Shown here piece by piece: positions 36,050 through 43,714 of a stretch of 64,000 nucleotides of DNA; the stretch's first letter is position 1; each line of letters opens with the position of its first letter. The notes beneath the pieces were generated by a model. The model worked only from the letters and a program-made list of their open reading frames with translations, was not told the origin of the DNA and ran no database searches. The position numbers and the translations under genes were made by a program. Source of the stretch: Aurantimonas coralicida_A (lineage in GTDB: Bacteria > Pseudomonadota > Alphaproteobacteria > Rhizobiales > Rhizobiaceae); assembly GCF_036016755.1 (NCBI RefSeq), contig NZ_JAYXIH010000011.1, positions 1-64,000 on the forward strand, written 5' to 3'.

Positions 36050-38652
36050 TCGGCCGCGTCCTCGAATCGCGCCTGCTCCGAACCGATCTCACCAGGCGAG
36101 GTGGGATCGAGCGGGAAGGTGCAGGTGACGGTGGTACCGCGATCGGGGCCTGAATCGATGTGCGTCGTGCCGTGGTGCAGTTCGACGAAGCTCTTGACGA
36201 TCGACAGCCCAAGGCCGGCGCCCGATTGCCGTGCCCCGGCCGTGCTGGCCTCGAAGCGCTCGAACATCCGATCGATCCGGTCGGGGGCGATGCCGGGGCC
36301 GTGGTCGGTCACCCCGAAGGAGATCGTGCCGGCCTCGCGCCGCGCCGTCATCGCGACGGCGGAGCCCGACGGCGCGAAGTTCGCCGCGTTGGACAAAAGG
36401 TTGAACAGGATCTGGGTCAGGCGATGGCCGTCGGCGAAAAATGTCCCGCCGGCCTGGCTGAGATCGACATCGAGCGTGACCTCGGCGTCCGCAAGGCGCT
36501 CGCGCACGCCGTCGACCGCATGTTCGACCGTGGCGGCGATGTCGACCTCGGACAATTCGAGTTCCATGATGCCGGCGTCGACCGTGGCCAGGTCCAGAAT
36601 GTCGTTGACAATCGTCAGCAGCGAAGAGGTCGAGGTCGAGATATAGCCGAGATACTCGTTCTGGCGTTCGTTGAGCGGGCCGGTATCACGCGAGCGCAGC
36701 AACGCCGAGAAGCCGATGATGTTGGTCAGCGGCGAGCGCAGCTCGTAGTTCACATGCTGGACGAAATCGTTCTTGATCTGGTTCGCCTGTTCCAGCGCCT
36801 CGTTCTTTTCGCGCAGCATCCGCTCGGCCTCGCGGGCGTCGGAAATGTCGGAGAAGGTCAGCATGGTCTGGCCGTTCGGCAGCGGCACGATACCGTAGGC
36901 GATGGTGTGACCCGAGGAGAGCGTCAGTTCGCCGGTCTCCGTATCGCGCCCGGCCTCGTCGAAGGCGGTGACCGCCTGGCTGAACAAGGGCCATCCCGCG
37001 CCTTGCGCGCTGTCGCCGTCCGCCGGGATCGTCACGGTCGCAAGGTCCGGCAGGGTGTGGATGCGGGGCCGCGACAGGAGATAGTCCGGATCGAAGCCGA
37101 ACATCTCGGCGAAGGCCGGATTCGATAGCCGCAGCCGCCCGTCGCTGCCGAACACGGCGACTGCCTCGCTCAGATAGTCGATGGTCTCGCGCTGCAGCTG
37201 GACGGTCGACTTGACCTGGCTTTCCAGTTCCAGCTTTTCGGTGATGTCCTCGAACACCCAGGTGGCGCCGCCGCGCGGCTGCGGTGTCGCGATGACCCTG
37301 AGGGTACGCCCGTCCGACAGATGCCACAGCGTCTCCGTCGGCTCGGTCGCCCGATAGGCGGCGAGATCCTGGTCCTGGATTTCGCTGCGGAACAGCTTTT
37401 CCGTCGGCAGAATGCCGCGTGTCCTGAGATTGTCGAGCAGCGAAAGATGGTCGGGCTCGGACTCCAGATAGGCGTTGGTGAGGTCGAACAGCCGTTGCAG
37501 CGCCGCGTTGTAGTAGGTCAGGCGGGTTTTTTCGTCGAACCGCGCGACCGCCGTGGTCAATTGATCCAGCGTCTCGGACTGGCTGTCGATGGTCTGGCGC
37601 AGCTCCATGCGAACCTGTTCGGTTTCCGACACGTCGATCGCGATTCCGGCCGAGCCGAGCGGACCCGACGCCTCGACGACGGCGAAGTTCCGGCGGTCGG
37701 CCTCGACCACCGTCGACAGCTTGCCGGAGAAGATCCGATCCTCACTGAGGCGCGCGGCGATCGTCCGGCGATCCTGCTCGCTGAGAAATTCGATCTGCCG
37801 GTCGAGGCTGTCGGCAACCGTCCTCGCATCGACAGCACGCGCATAGGCCTCGTTGATCCAGGTCAGACGGGCGTCCTGATCGCGCAGCCAGATCGGCAGC
37901 GGCGCGGCATCGAAGAGGTTCTGCATCGTCTCGATCGTCGCGAGCGAGCGGCGGTGGGCGACATCGAGCTCATGAAGCCGTTCGCGCACGCCTTCCAGAA
38001 GGACGAACCGCACCACCGCGAGGCCCCCCAATGTGCTGCCCGTCGCCTCGATCATGCGGCCGCGCTGCAGGTCGATCTCGAGCCGGAAAGTTTCGGCGTC
38101 GCTACGCAGCCTGCCGATCGCTCCGGCGAGGCTCTCAGCGTCCTGCCGCGGCATCCAGTCGGTGAAGGCGAGAAAGCGCTTTTCCTCCGCTGGCGCTCCG
38201 CAGGTTCCGGGCAGGATGCCGAAGACTTCCGCTTCGCCCGCTCCGGCGTAGACGACGAGCCGTTCCGCGCCTGCCGCCAGAAGCGCGGCTCGCGCGTCGG
38301 CCTCGGCGCGGCTCTCGGCCAGGCTCGCGCGCAAGGTTTCGTTCTCGGCGGCGATCGCCGCGCGCTGGCGGATCAGGAAGACCGCGCTCAGCATGGCGGC
38401 ACCCAGCAGCATGGCGAGAAGCGCGAGATACAACACGTCGACCGGGCTCAGCATAGCGTCGACGCCGCCGGCGATTGTGTACAGTTGGGCGCGGGCGACT
38501 ACCGGCGTCAGGATGATCCCCAGAGCCAGGCTGGCCGCCGCGGCGATGGCCCCGTCGCTCGGCCCTCTGTCATTCGCTACCAGCCCGATGGGATCGGAAT
38601 CGCTCCTTGTCCGGAAAGCGCCCGCGCGCCCGGATCCGAAACCCTCGATCAT
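36046..38652 (-). CDS. divL: DivL-type PAS sensor pseudokinase (tyrosine in the H-box)
   Basis: About 868 residues: two N-terminal hydrophobic segments, several PAS domains (for example FDAAPLPIWLRDQDARLTW, AVFGSDGRLRLSNPAF), a HisKA-like dimerisation helix and a HATPase domain (NLLSNAANFAP, DHGPGIA, GAGLGLSIVK). The phosphoacceptor position is Tyr, in HVNYELRSPLTNIIGF, encoded by TAC at 36745-36747 on the minus strand. That is the hallmark of DivL, which in Caulobacter binds DivK and modulates CckA-CtrA signalling. ATG 38652 is preferred; TTG 38700 would add 16 residues. Confidence 0.85.
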   Translation of the reverse strand: MIEGFGSGRAGAFRTRSDSDPIGLVANDRGPSDGAIAAAASLALGIILTPVVARAQLYTIAGGVDAMLSPVDVLYLALLAMLLGAAMLSAVFLIRQRAAIAAENETLRASLAESRAEADARAALLAAGAERLVVYAGAGEAEVFGILPGTCGAPAEEKRFLAFTDWMPRQDAESLAGAIGRLRSDAETFRLEIDLQRGRMIEATGSTLGGLAVVRFVLLEGVRERLHELDVAHRRSLATIETMQNLFDAAPLPIWLRDQDARLTWINEAYARAVDARTVADSLDRQIEFLSEQDRRTIAARLSEDRIFSGKLSTVVEADRRNFAVVEASGPLGSAGIAIDVSETEQVRMELRQTIDSQSETLDQLTTAVARFDEKTRLTYYNAALQRLFDLTNAYLESEPDHLSLLDNLRTRGILPTEKLFRSEIQDQDLAAYRATEPTETLWHLSDGRTLRVIATPQPRGGATWVFEDITEKLELESQVKSTVQLQRETIDYLSEAVAVFGSDGRLRLSNPAFAEMFGFDPDYLLSRPRIHTLPDLATVTIPADGDSAQGAGWPLFSQAVTAFDEAGRDTETGELTLSSGHTIAYGIVPLPNGQTMLTFSDISDAREAERMLREKNEALEQANQIKNDFVQHVNYELRSPLTNIIGFSALLRSRDTGPLNERQNEYLGYISTSTSSLLTIVNDILDLATVDAGIMELELSEVDIAATVEHAVDGVRERLADAEVTLDVDLSQAGGTFFADGHRLTQILFNLLSNAANFAPSGSAVAMTARREAGTISFGVTDHGPGIAPDRIDRMFERFEASTAGARQSGAGLGLSIVKSFVELHHGTTHIDSGPDRGTTVTCTFPLDPTSPGEIGSEQARFEDAAE

Positions 38653-38800
38653 CTTGTCTGCCCCCGTATGTTGCCGCCGCTTTTTCGAGACATGACTCAA
38701 GGAAACGCGATCACGCCGGCCAGCCGCCCCCGGACCGCCGCGATTCGGTCATGGTAACTCCTGTAAGATCTTACGCAATCCAGAAGAAAGCGGGTCCGCC

Positions 38801-38842
38801 AAAAAGAAAAAGCCGCCGGGATAGCTTGCATCCCGACGGCTC
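38801..38842 (-). terminator. Rho-independent terminator of ahcY
   Basis: Reading the minus strand: AGCCGTCGGGAT, a 7-base loop, ATCCCGGCGGCT with one mismatch, then a T-rich run (38810 down to 38801). It lies 29 bases after the ahcY stop. Confidence 0.85.
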
Positions 38843-38870
38843 TTCTGAATGTGCTGACGACGCGACGGTG

Positions 38871-40265
38871 TCAGTAACGGTAATGCTCGGGTTTGTAGGG
38901 ACCCTGAGGCGTCACGCCGATGTAGGCGGCCTGCTCCTCAGAGAGGACGCTCAACCTTGCGCCGAGCTTGTCGAGATGCAGCCGTGCAACTTTCTCGTCC
39001 AAATGCTTCGGCAGCACATAGACTTCGTTCTTGTACTGTTCGCTCTTGGTGAAGAGTTCGATCTGCGCCAGCGTCTGGTTGGTGAAGGACGCCGACATGA
39101 CGAAGCTCGGATGGCCGGTGGCATTGCCGAGATTGAGCAGTCGGCCCTCGGACAGAAGCAGTATCCGCTTGCCGTCCGGGAAGGTGATCATGTCGACCTG
39201 TGGCTTGATGTTCGTCCATTTGAGATTGCGCAGCGCGTCGATCTGAATCTCATTGTCGAAATGGCCGATATTGCCGACGATCGCCATGTCCTTCATGGCG
39301 CGCATGTCGTCGATGCGCACGACATCCTTGTTGCCGGTCGTGGTGATGATGATGTCGGCCGTCGGCGCCGCGTCTTGCAGCGTCACGACCTCGAAGCCGT
39401 CCATCGCCGCCTGCAGGGCGCAGATCGGATCGACCTCGGTCACCTTGACCCGGGCACCGGCGCCGAGGAGCGAAGCGGCCGAGCCCTTGCCGACATCGCC
39501 ATAGCCGCAGACCAGGGCGACCTTGCCGGCCATCATCACGTCGGTCGCGCGGCGGATGCCGTCGACCAGCGATTCCTTGCAGCCATATTTGTTGTCGAAT
39601 TTCGACTTGGTGACGCTGTCGTTGACGTTGATCGCCGGAAACGGCAGCAGCCCCTTCTTCTGCAACTGGTAGAGCCGGTTGACGCCGGTGGTGGTCTCCT
39701 CGGTGACGCCCTTGATGGCATCGCGCTGGCGGGCGAAGAAGCCCGGCGTCTCGGCCATGCGCTTCTTGATCTGCGCGAAGAGGATCTCCTCTTCCTCGTT
39801 GCCGGGATTGGACAGGACGTCCTCGCCGGCCTCGGCGCGCGCGCCGGTCAGGATGTACATCGTGGCGTCGCCGCCGTCGTCGAGGATCATGTTGGTGGGC
39901 TGGCCGTCCGGCCACTGGAAGATCTTGTCGGTATAGGTCCAGTAGTCCGTGAGGCTTTCGCCCTTGATCGCATAGACCGGCGTGCCGGTGGCGGCGATCG
40001 CCGCCGCGGCCTGGTCCTGGGTGGAGAAGATGTTGCAGGACGCCCAGCGCACCTCGGCTCCGAGCGCCTGAAGCGTTTCGATGAGCACCGCGGTCTGGAT
40101 CGTCATGTGCAGGGACCCGGTGATCCGCGCGCCCTTGAGCGGCTTGTCGGCGCCGAATTCCTCGCGGCAGGCCATCAGGCCTGGCATTTCGGTTTCGGCA
40201 ATGTCCATCTCCTTGCGGCCCCAGTCCGCGAGCGAGAGATCCTTGACGACGTAGTCGTTGGCCAT
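38871..40265 (-). CDS. ahcY: Adenosylhomocysteinase (SAH hydrolase)
   Basis: 464 residues. It hydrolyses S-adenosylhomocysteine to adenosine and homocysteine, relieving inhibition of methyltransferases. Conserved features are SLADWGRKEMDIAETEMPG at the N-terminus, GSLHMTIQTAVL, the active-site NVNDSVTKSKFDNKYG, the NAD loop CGYGDVGKGSA and the C-terminal KLGARLSVLSEEQAAYIG. ATG 40265 gives the family start; the longer frame is not conserved-looking. It ends at a terminator and starts beside a palindrome at 40362. Confidence 0.97.
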   Translation of the reverse strand: MANDYVVKDLSLADWGRKEMDIAETEMPGLMACREEFGADKPLKGARITGSLHMTIQTAVLIETLQALGAEVRWASCNIFSTQDQAAAAIAATGTPVYAIKGESLTDYWTYTDKIFQWPDGQPTNMILDDGGDATMYILTGARAEAGEDVLSNPGNEEEEILFAQIKKRMAETPGFFARQRDAIKGVTEETTTGVNRLYQLQKKGLLPFPAINVNDSVTKSKFDNKYGCKESLVDGIRRATDVMMAGKVALVCGYGDVGKGSAASLLGAGARVKVTEVDPICALQAAMDGFEVVTLQDAAPTADIIITTTGNKDVVRIDDMRAMKDMAIVGNIGHFDNEIQIDALRNLKWTNIKPQVDMITFPDGKRILLLSEGRLLNLGNATGHPSFVMSASFTNQTLAQIELFTKSEQYKNEVYVLPKHLDEKVARLHLDKLGARLSVLSEEQAAYIGVTPQGPYKPEHYRY

Positions 40266-40361
40266 GCGGCGTCCATTCGTGCTGGAAAAGAATATCGTGC
40301 CGGAGCCTGGCTCCAGCGTTCTCGGCGACGCCATAGCAGGCGGAGACCGTCGCGGCAAGAG

Positions 40362-40383
40362 GATATAAACATTTGCTTATGTC
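40362..40383. promoter_or_regulatory. 22-bp imperfect palindrome between ahcY and the divergent gene
   Basis: The 22 bases starting GATATAAACATTTGC match their own reverse complement at 16 of 22 positions, following GAyATAArCAwwTGyTTATrTC. It lies about 100 bases upstream of both ahcY (minus) and the 40464 gene (plus), in an otherwise GC-rich region. This is the form expected for a dimeric repressor site, possibly an ArsR-type SAM-cycle regulator such as SahR. The regulator is an inference. Confidence 0.45.
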
Positions 40384-40463
40384 TTGATGGGGTGCGGCAT
40401 TTTGACGGCACGGCGTTTCGCGGTAGCTTGGCCCGCTGGGATATCGTCGGGGAGGACGGCCGC

Positions 40464-42263
40464 ATGGGCGTGAAGATTGCGGTGCTGGCTGCGGCCATGG
40501 CCGCTATGGGTGTGACGAGCGTCCAGACCGCCGCGGCCCAGGCCGTCGCTGCCCAGATCGTTCCGGCGCAGCGACCGGTGGCAACGGCGGACGCCAAATG
40601 GCCCGACGGGTTCATCGCCTTCGCGCTTCCCTACTCCCCCTATCTGTTCGATCTTGTCGTCTATGCGGGCCGCAGTGTCGCCGAGATCACCTATGGGACA
40701 CGCCGCTACGATCCGGTGACCCGGTCACTGGTGGTGACCGACCTTGAGATTCGCCGCGACGCCCTCCAAGCGAGCATCGGCCAACTCCGCGTGTCCGGCG
40801 ACGAGGCCGTGTATGAGAACGTCGCCGTCGACACGCGGGCCCTGCCGCTCGATCCCACGACACGCGCCGTCTTGCGCAAGCTGGACCGGGAGATCGTGAC
40901 GGGGGATGTCGCGTTGACCGGCCGCGTGGACGCGGCGGCGGCGGATTACGATCTGAGCGCGTCGCTGCGGATCGACGGTGCCGGCACGTTGGAGATCACC
41001 GCCGACCTCGAAGGCTTCCATGTTCTCGCGCCGCTCGAGGGTTTCGACGACGCCGAGGCGGGCGGAAGCCCGAAACTCGCGGGCCAGCTGCGATCGGCCC
41101 GGATCGCCTTCGCCGACGCAGGTCTCGCTTCGGTGCTGTACGAGGTCTTCGGCGGGCAGCAGGGCATGACCGCCGAGCAGGCTCGCGGCACGGCCTCGAT
41201 GATGGCCGGAATTGGTGTGACGGCGCTATTTTCCGAGCTTCCCGGGGGGCAGAGCCCGCGCCTTCAGGAGATGGCGCGCGGCTGGTCGGCGACGATCCAG
41301 TCGTTTTTGACCCAGCCGGATCGGCTCGAGGTGTCGCTCGATCCGGCATCGCCCCTCGACCTCGCCAGCCTGACGCAAGGGGCAATTGGCGCTGAGGATA
41401 TTCTGGCTCTCAACCCGACGGTTGTGGCAGGAACGTCGCAGCTCATCGCGCTCGTCGATCCGACGACGATCACGCTCGCCCCCGACGGACCGATCGAAGC
41501 GGTCCTGCCGGCGGCCGAGGCGTTGATCGAAGGCCGGGGCGTTCCGCAGGATATCGCGCGTGGCGTGACGCTCCTCCTGCCCGCGGCCGGTTCGGACAAC
41601 CGGGCCGCGATCGGCCTTCTTGCCCGTGCACTGGCGCTCGATCCCGGCGTCGCGATCGCCCAGGAGCAATTGCGCGGCGCTTATGTCGCGATGCTCCTGG
41701 CCAAGGCGGACCGGCTGTCCGTCCAAAACGCCAGTCTCGACGCGCTCCGCCGCCGGCTGAGCCCGGACGAGCTGGCCGTAGCCGAGGACGAGGCCTTGCA
41801 GCGCTGGCGGCGGACCAAGATCGGCGAATCGCAGCGCCAGATCGAGGTCGGCGCGTTCGAGGCGCATGATTGGTCGACGATCCGTCGCCTGGCGTTTGCT
41901 TATTACGAAGGCGCGACGATGCCGCGTAACCTGATGCGTGCCTATGGCTGGGCGTCGATCGCCGCCGCCGGGGGCGACCGGATCGCCGCCGGCCTGCGCG
42001 ACAATTTGACGGCGGCGGTGAGCGAGGGCCGGATCGTGTTGCCGATGGAGCGGGCGCGCAAGGCGACCGACGATCTGTGGGGGTTGATCATCTCCGATTC
42101 GTCCGCTGATGGTGCCCCCGATGCCGACGCGGAGCAGCCCGATGTGAAGGCGTCGGATTCCGCGTCGCCGGGATCGCCTTCCGTTTCTCCGGACGGGACG
42201 GCTGAAGGAGCGCCCGACGCGGACGACGGCAATGCAGCCGACCGTCCCGGCTCGGCTGATTAA
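40464..42263 (+). CDS. Exported protein of unknown function with Sel1-like segment
   Basis: 599 residues from ATG 40464 (GGGGAGGA upstream) with a signal peptide (MGVKIAVLAAAMAAMGVTS, AAA region). The middle is beta-rich with alternating patterns (TRSLVVTDLEIRRDALQ, LRIDGAGTLEITADLEGFHV), resembling AsmA- or DUF945-like envelope domains only loosely. Near the C-terminus YYEGATMPRNLMRAYGWASIAAAGG resembles a Sel1-like repeat. The last 60 residues are acidic and low-complexity, with GAPDAD twice. Probably periplasmic. The function is unknown; it diverges from ahcY. Confidence 0.75.
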   Translation: MGVKIAVLAAAMAAMGVTSVQTAAAQAVAAQIVPAQRPVATADAKWPDGFIAFALPYSPYLFDLVVYAGRSVAEITYGTRRYDPVTRSLVVTDLEIRRDALQASIGQLRVSGDEAVYENVAVDTRALPLDPTTRAVLRKLDREIVTGDVALTGRVDAAAADYDLSASLRIDGAGTLEITADLEGFHVLAPLEGFDDAEAGGSPKLAGQLRSARIAFADAGLASVLYEVFGGQQGMTAEQARGTASMMAGIGVTALFSELPGGQSPRLQEMARGWSATIQSFLTQPDRLEVSLDPASPLDLASLTQGAIGAEDILALNPTVVAGTSQLIALVDPTTITLAPDGPIEAVLPAAEALIEGRGVPQDIARGVTLLLPAAGSDNRAAIGLLARALALDPGVAIAQEQLRGAYVAMLLAKADRLSVQNASLDALRRRLSPDELAVAEDEALQRWRRTKIGESQRQIEVGAFEAHDWSTIRRLAFAYYEGATMPRNLMRAYGWASIAAAGGDRIAAGLRDNLTAAVSEGRIVLPMERARKATDDLWGLIISDSSADGAPDADAEQPDVKASDSASPGSPSVSPDGTAEGAPDADDGNAADRPGSAD

Positions 42264-42271
42264 GCGATGCG

Positions 42272-42290
42272 GTCCGCCGTTCAGGCGGAC
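42272..42290. terminator. Short hairpin between convergent genes
   Basis: GTCCGCC (42272-42278) and GGCGGAC (42284-42290) form a 7-bp stem with a 5-base loop that overlaps the HPr stop codon. There is no T tract. It may aid termination between the convergent 40464 gene and HPr gene, but this is weak. Confidence 0.3.
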
Positions 42291-42667
42291 TCGCCGAAGC
42301 GATCAGCGACAAGCGCTTCGATCGCATCGAGCGCGGCTTCGGCGTCCGCTCCCCGCGCCGCTACCTCGATGACCGTTCCCTGGCTGGCCGCCAGCATCAT
42401 CAGGCCCATGATCGACTGACCGCCCACGGTCAGGCCATCGCGCGAGATCGTCAATTCGGCGTCGAAGGCCTCGGCGGTCTGGACGAAGCGGGCGGAGGCG
42501 CGGGCGTGCAGACCACGCCGGTTGACGATTGTCAGGCTGCGCGGCGGCGGCGGCCCGTCGGCGCCCTTGCCGCGGGGCGGCGCGACCGCGACAGACGGGA
42601 CTTCCGCCCCGGTCACCGTCTTTGGTTTTTCATGAGGGTCAGAATTGTCGAGGCGTCGCGTCATCAT
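42281..42667 (-). CDS. ptsH: HPr family phosphocarrier with N-terminal extension
   Basis: 128 residues. The HPr domain spans about 44-128, with the phospho-acceptor His54 in NRRGLHARAS and the regulatory Ser in GGQSIMGLMMLA, the target of HprK. The first 43 residues are a Pro/Lys-rich extension not found in standard HPr (about 88 residues). No later Met could replace the start, which overlaps the EIIA stop. It acts in a regulatory phosphorelay, since no sugar permease is nearby. Confidence 0.92.
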   Translation of the reverse strand: MMTRRLDNSDPHEKPKTVTGAEVPSVAVAPPRGKGADGPPPPRSLTIVNRRGLHARASARFVQTAEAFDAELTISRDGLTVGGQSIMGLMMLAASQGTVIEVAARGADAEAALDAIEALVADRFGESA

Positions 42668-43065
42668 TTTCCGCTGAGGACGCGGCTGGCGACATTGATG
42701 TATTTGCGGCCGGCTTCCTGTGCGGCGACGAGCGCCTCGGCAAGCGGCTTTTCCTCCCGCACGCTCGCCAGTTTGATCAGCATCGGCAGGTTCACCCCCG
42801 CGAGCACGTCGACATGGGTGCCATCCATCACCGAAATGGCGAGATTAGAAGGCGTTCCGCCGAACATGTCGGTGAGGATGATCACCCCGTCACCCCGTTC
42901 GGCGCGGGCGACGGCCTCGACGATGTCGACGCGGCGCTGCTCCATGTCGTCCTCGGGGCCGATCGAGATCGTCTCGAAGGCGTCCTGCGGACCGACCACA
43001 TGTTCCACCGCGTGCCGAAATTCGTCGGCGAGCCGGCCGTGAGTCACGAGTACCAACCCGATCAT
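42664..43065 (-). CDS. PTS EIIA component of the mannose family
   Basis: 133 residues of EIIA-Man fold. The phospho-His is His9 in GLVLVTHGRLADEF, with GDGVIILTDMFGGTPSN as the conserved second block. ATG 43065 is preferred over GTG 43071. Partner EIIB/C/D subunits are absent, so the protein is likely to be a regulatory output of HPr rather than a sugar importer. It is encoded between hprK and HPr on the same strand. Confidence 0.9.
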   Translation of the reverse strand: MIGLVLVTHGRLADEFRHAVEHVVGPQDAFETISIGPEDDMEQRRVDIVEAVARAERGDGVIILTDMFGGTPSNLAISVMDGTHVDVLAGVNLPMLIKLASVREEKPLAEALVAAQEAGRKYINVASRVLSGK

Positions 43066-43258
43066 GCGCACAACGCTTGGATTGCCTGGCCCGACATTTG
43101 ATGAACTCCCTAAAATCGGCGACCGGTCTCACCGGTCGCCGTGACCTGGCGACGGCAGGCGCATCAGCCTCCGGTCAGTAGCGGGCGCATCTTGTCATCC
43201 TGCCGCCGATGCGCAAGTCAAATGATAGCGCATACCCGCAGGAATCGATCGATGAACG

Positions 43259-43714
43259 TCATCGACCGTCGACCAAGGGCGACATGACAAGGGAGACGAG
43301 GATGTCGGCGCCGAAGGCAGCAGCGCGCGCGGGCAGGCGGGCATGGCGCACGCTGACATCGAGAATCGTGATCGTGCCGTTCTCCGGCAGGCGCTCGATC
43401 GCCGTCGGATCGCACAAATCGACGACGAGGCCGAGGTCGGCGGAAGCCACAGTTTCCTCGCGCAGGATGCCGATTCCCGAAACCTCGATCAGCCCGCGCA
43501 GATTGGCCGGAGCGCTCAGGACAATGCCGGCGTCGCTTCGCGTTACGACGACCCGGTCATCGGCCACGAGGCGGGCGGGAAGGCCGAGCGAAGCGCCGCG
43601 CCGCAAGGCGGACAGGCAGAGCGCCGACTTGCCGCTGCGCGCCGGGCCGCGAACCAGGACACCCAGACCGCCGATCGCGATCGCGCAGCCGTGCAGATTG
43701 GCGGACTGGCTCAT
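43259..43714 (-). CDS. hprK: HPr kinase/phosphorylase, short alphaproteobacterial form
   Basis: 151 residues, only the C-terminal catalytic domain of Gram-positive HprK/P (about 310 residues). The P-loop is GPARSGKS at residues 23-30, the catalytic Asp lies in LVADDRVV, and the family signature is RGLIEVSGIGIL. It should phosphorylate the regulatory Ser of HPr. It starts within the chvG stop (ATGA overlap), so it is translationally coupled to the sensor kinase gene. Confidence 0.93.
   Translation of the reverse strand: MSQSANLHGCAIAIGGLGVLVRGPARSGKSALCLSALRRGASLGLPARLVADDRVVVTRSDAGIVLSAPANLRGLIEVSGIGILREETVASADLGLVVDLCDPTAIERLPENGTITILDVSVRHARLPARAAAFGADILVSLVMSPLVDGR

Noticed and set aside
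40266..40361. SAH riboswitch upstream of ahcY
   Set aside because: I looked for a conserved SAH aptamer core on the minus strand and could not identify one. Only ordinary GC-rich hairpins and the palindrome at 40362 are seen.
38607..40463. Long plus-strand frame upstream of the 40464 gene
   Set aside because: It is antisense to ahcY and divL. The signal peptide and ribosome-binding site place the real start at 40464.
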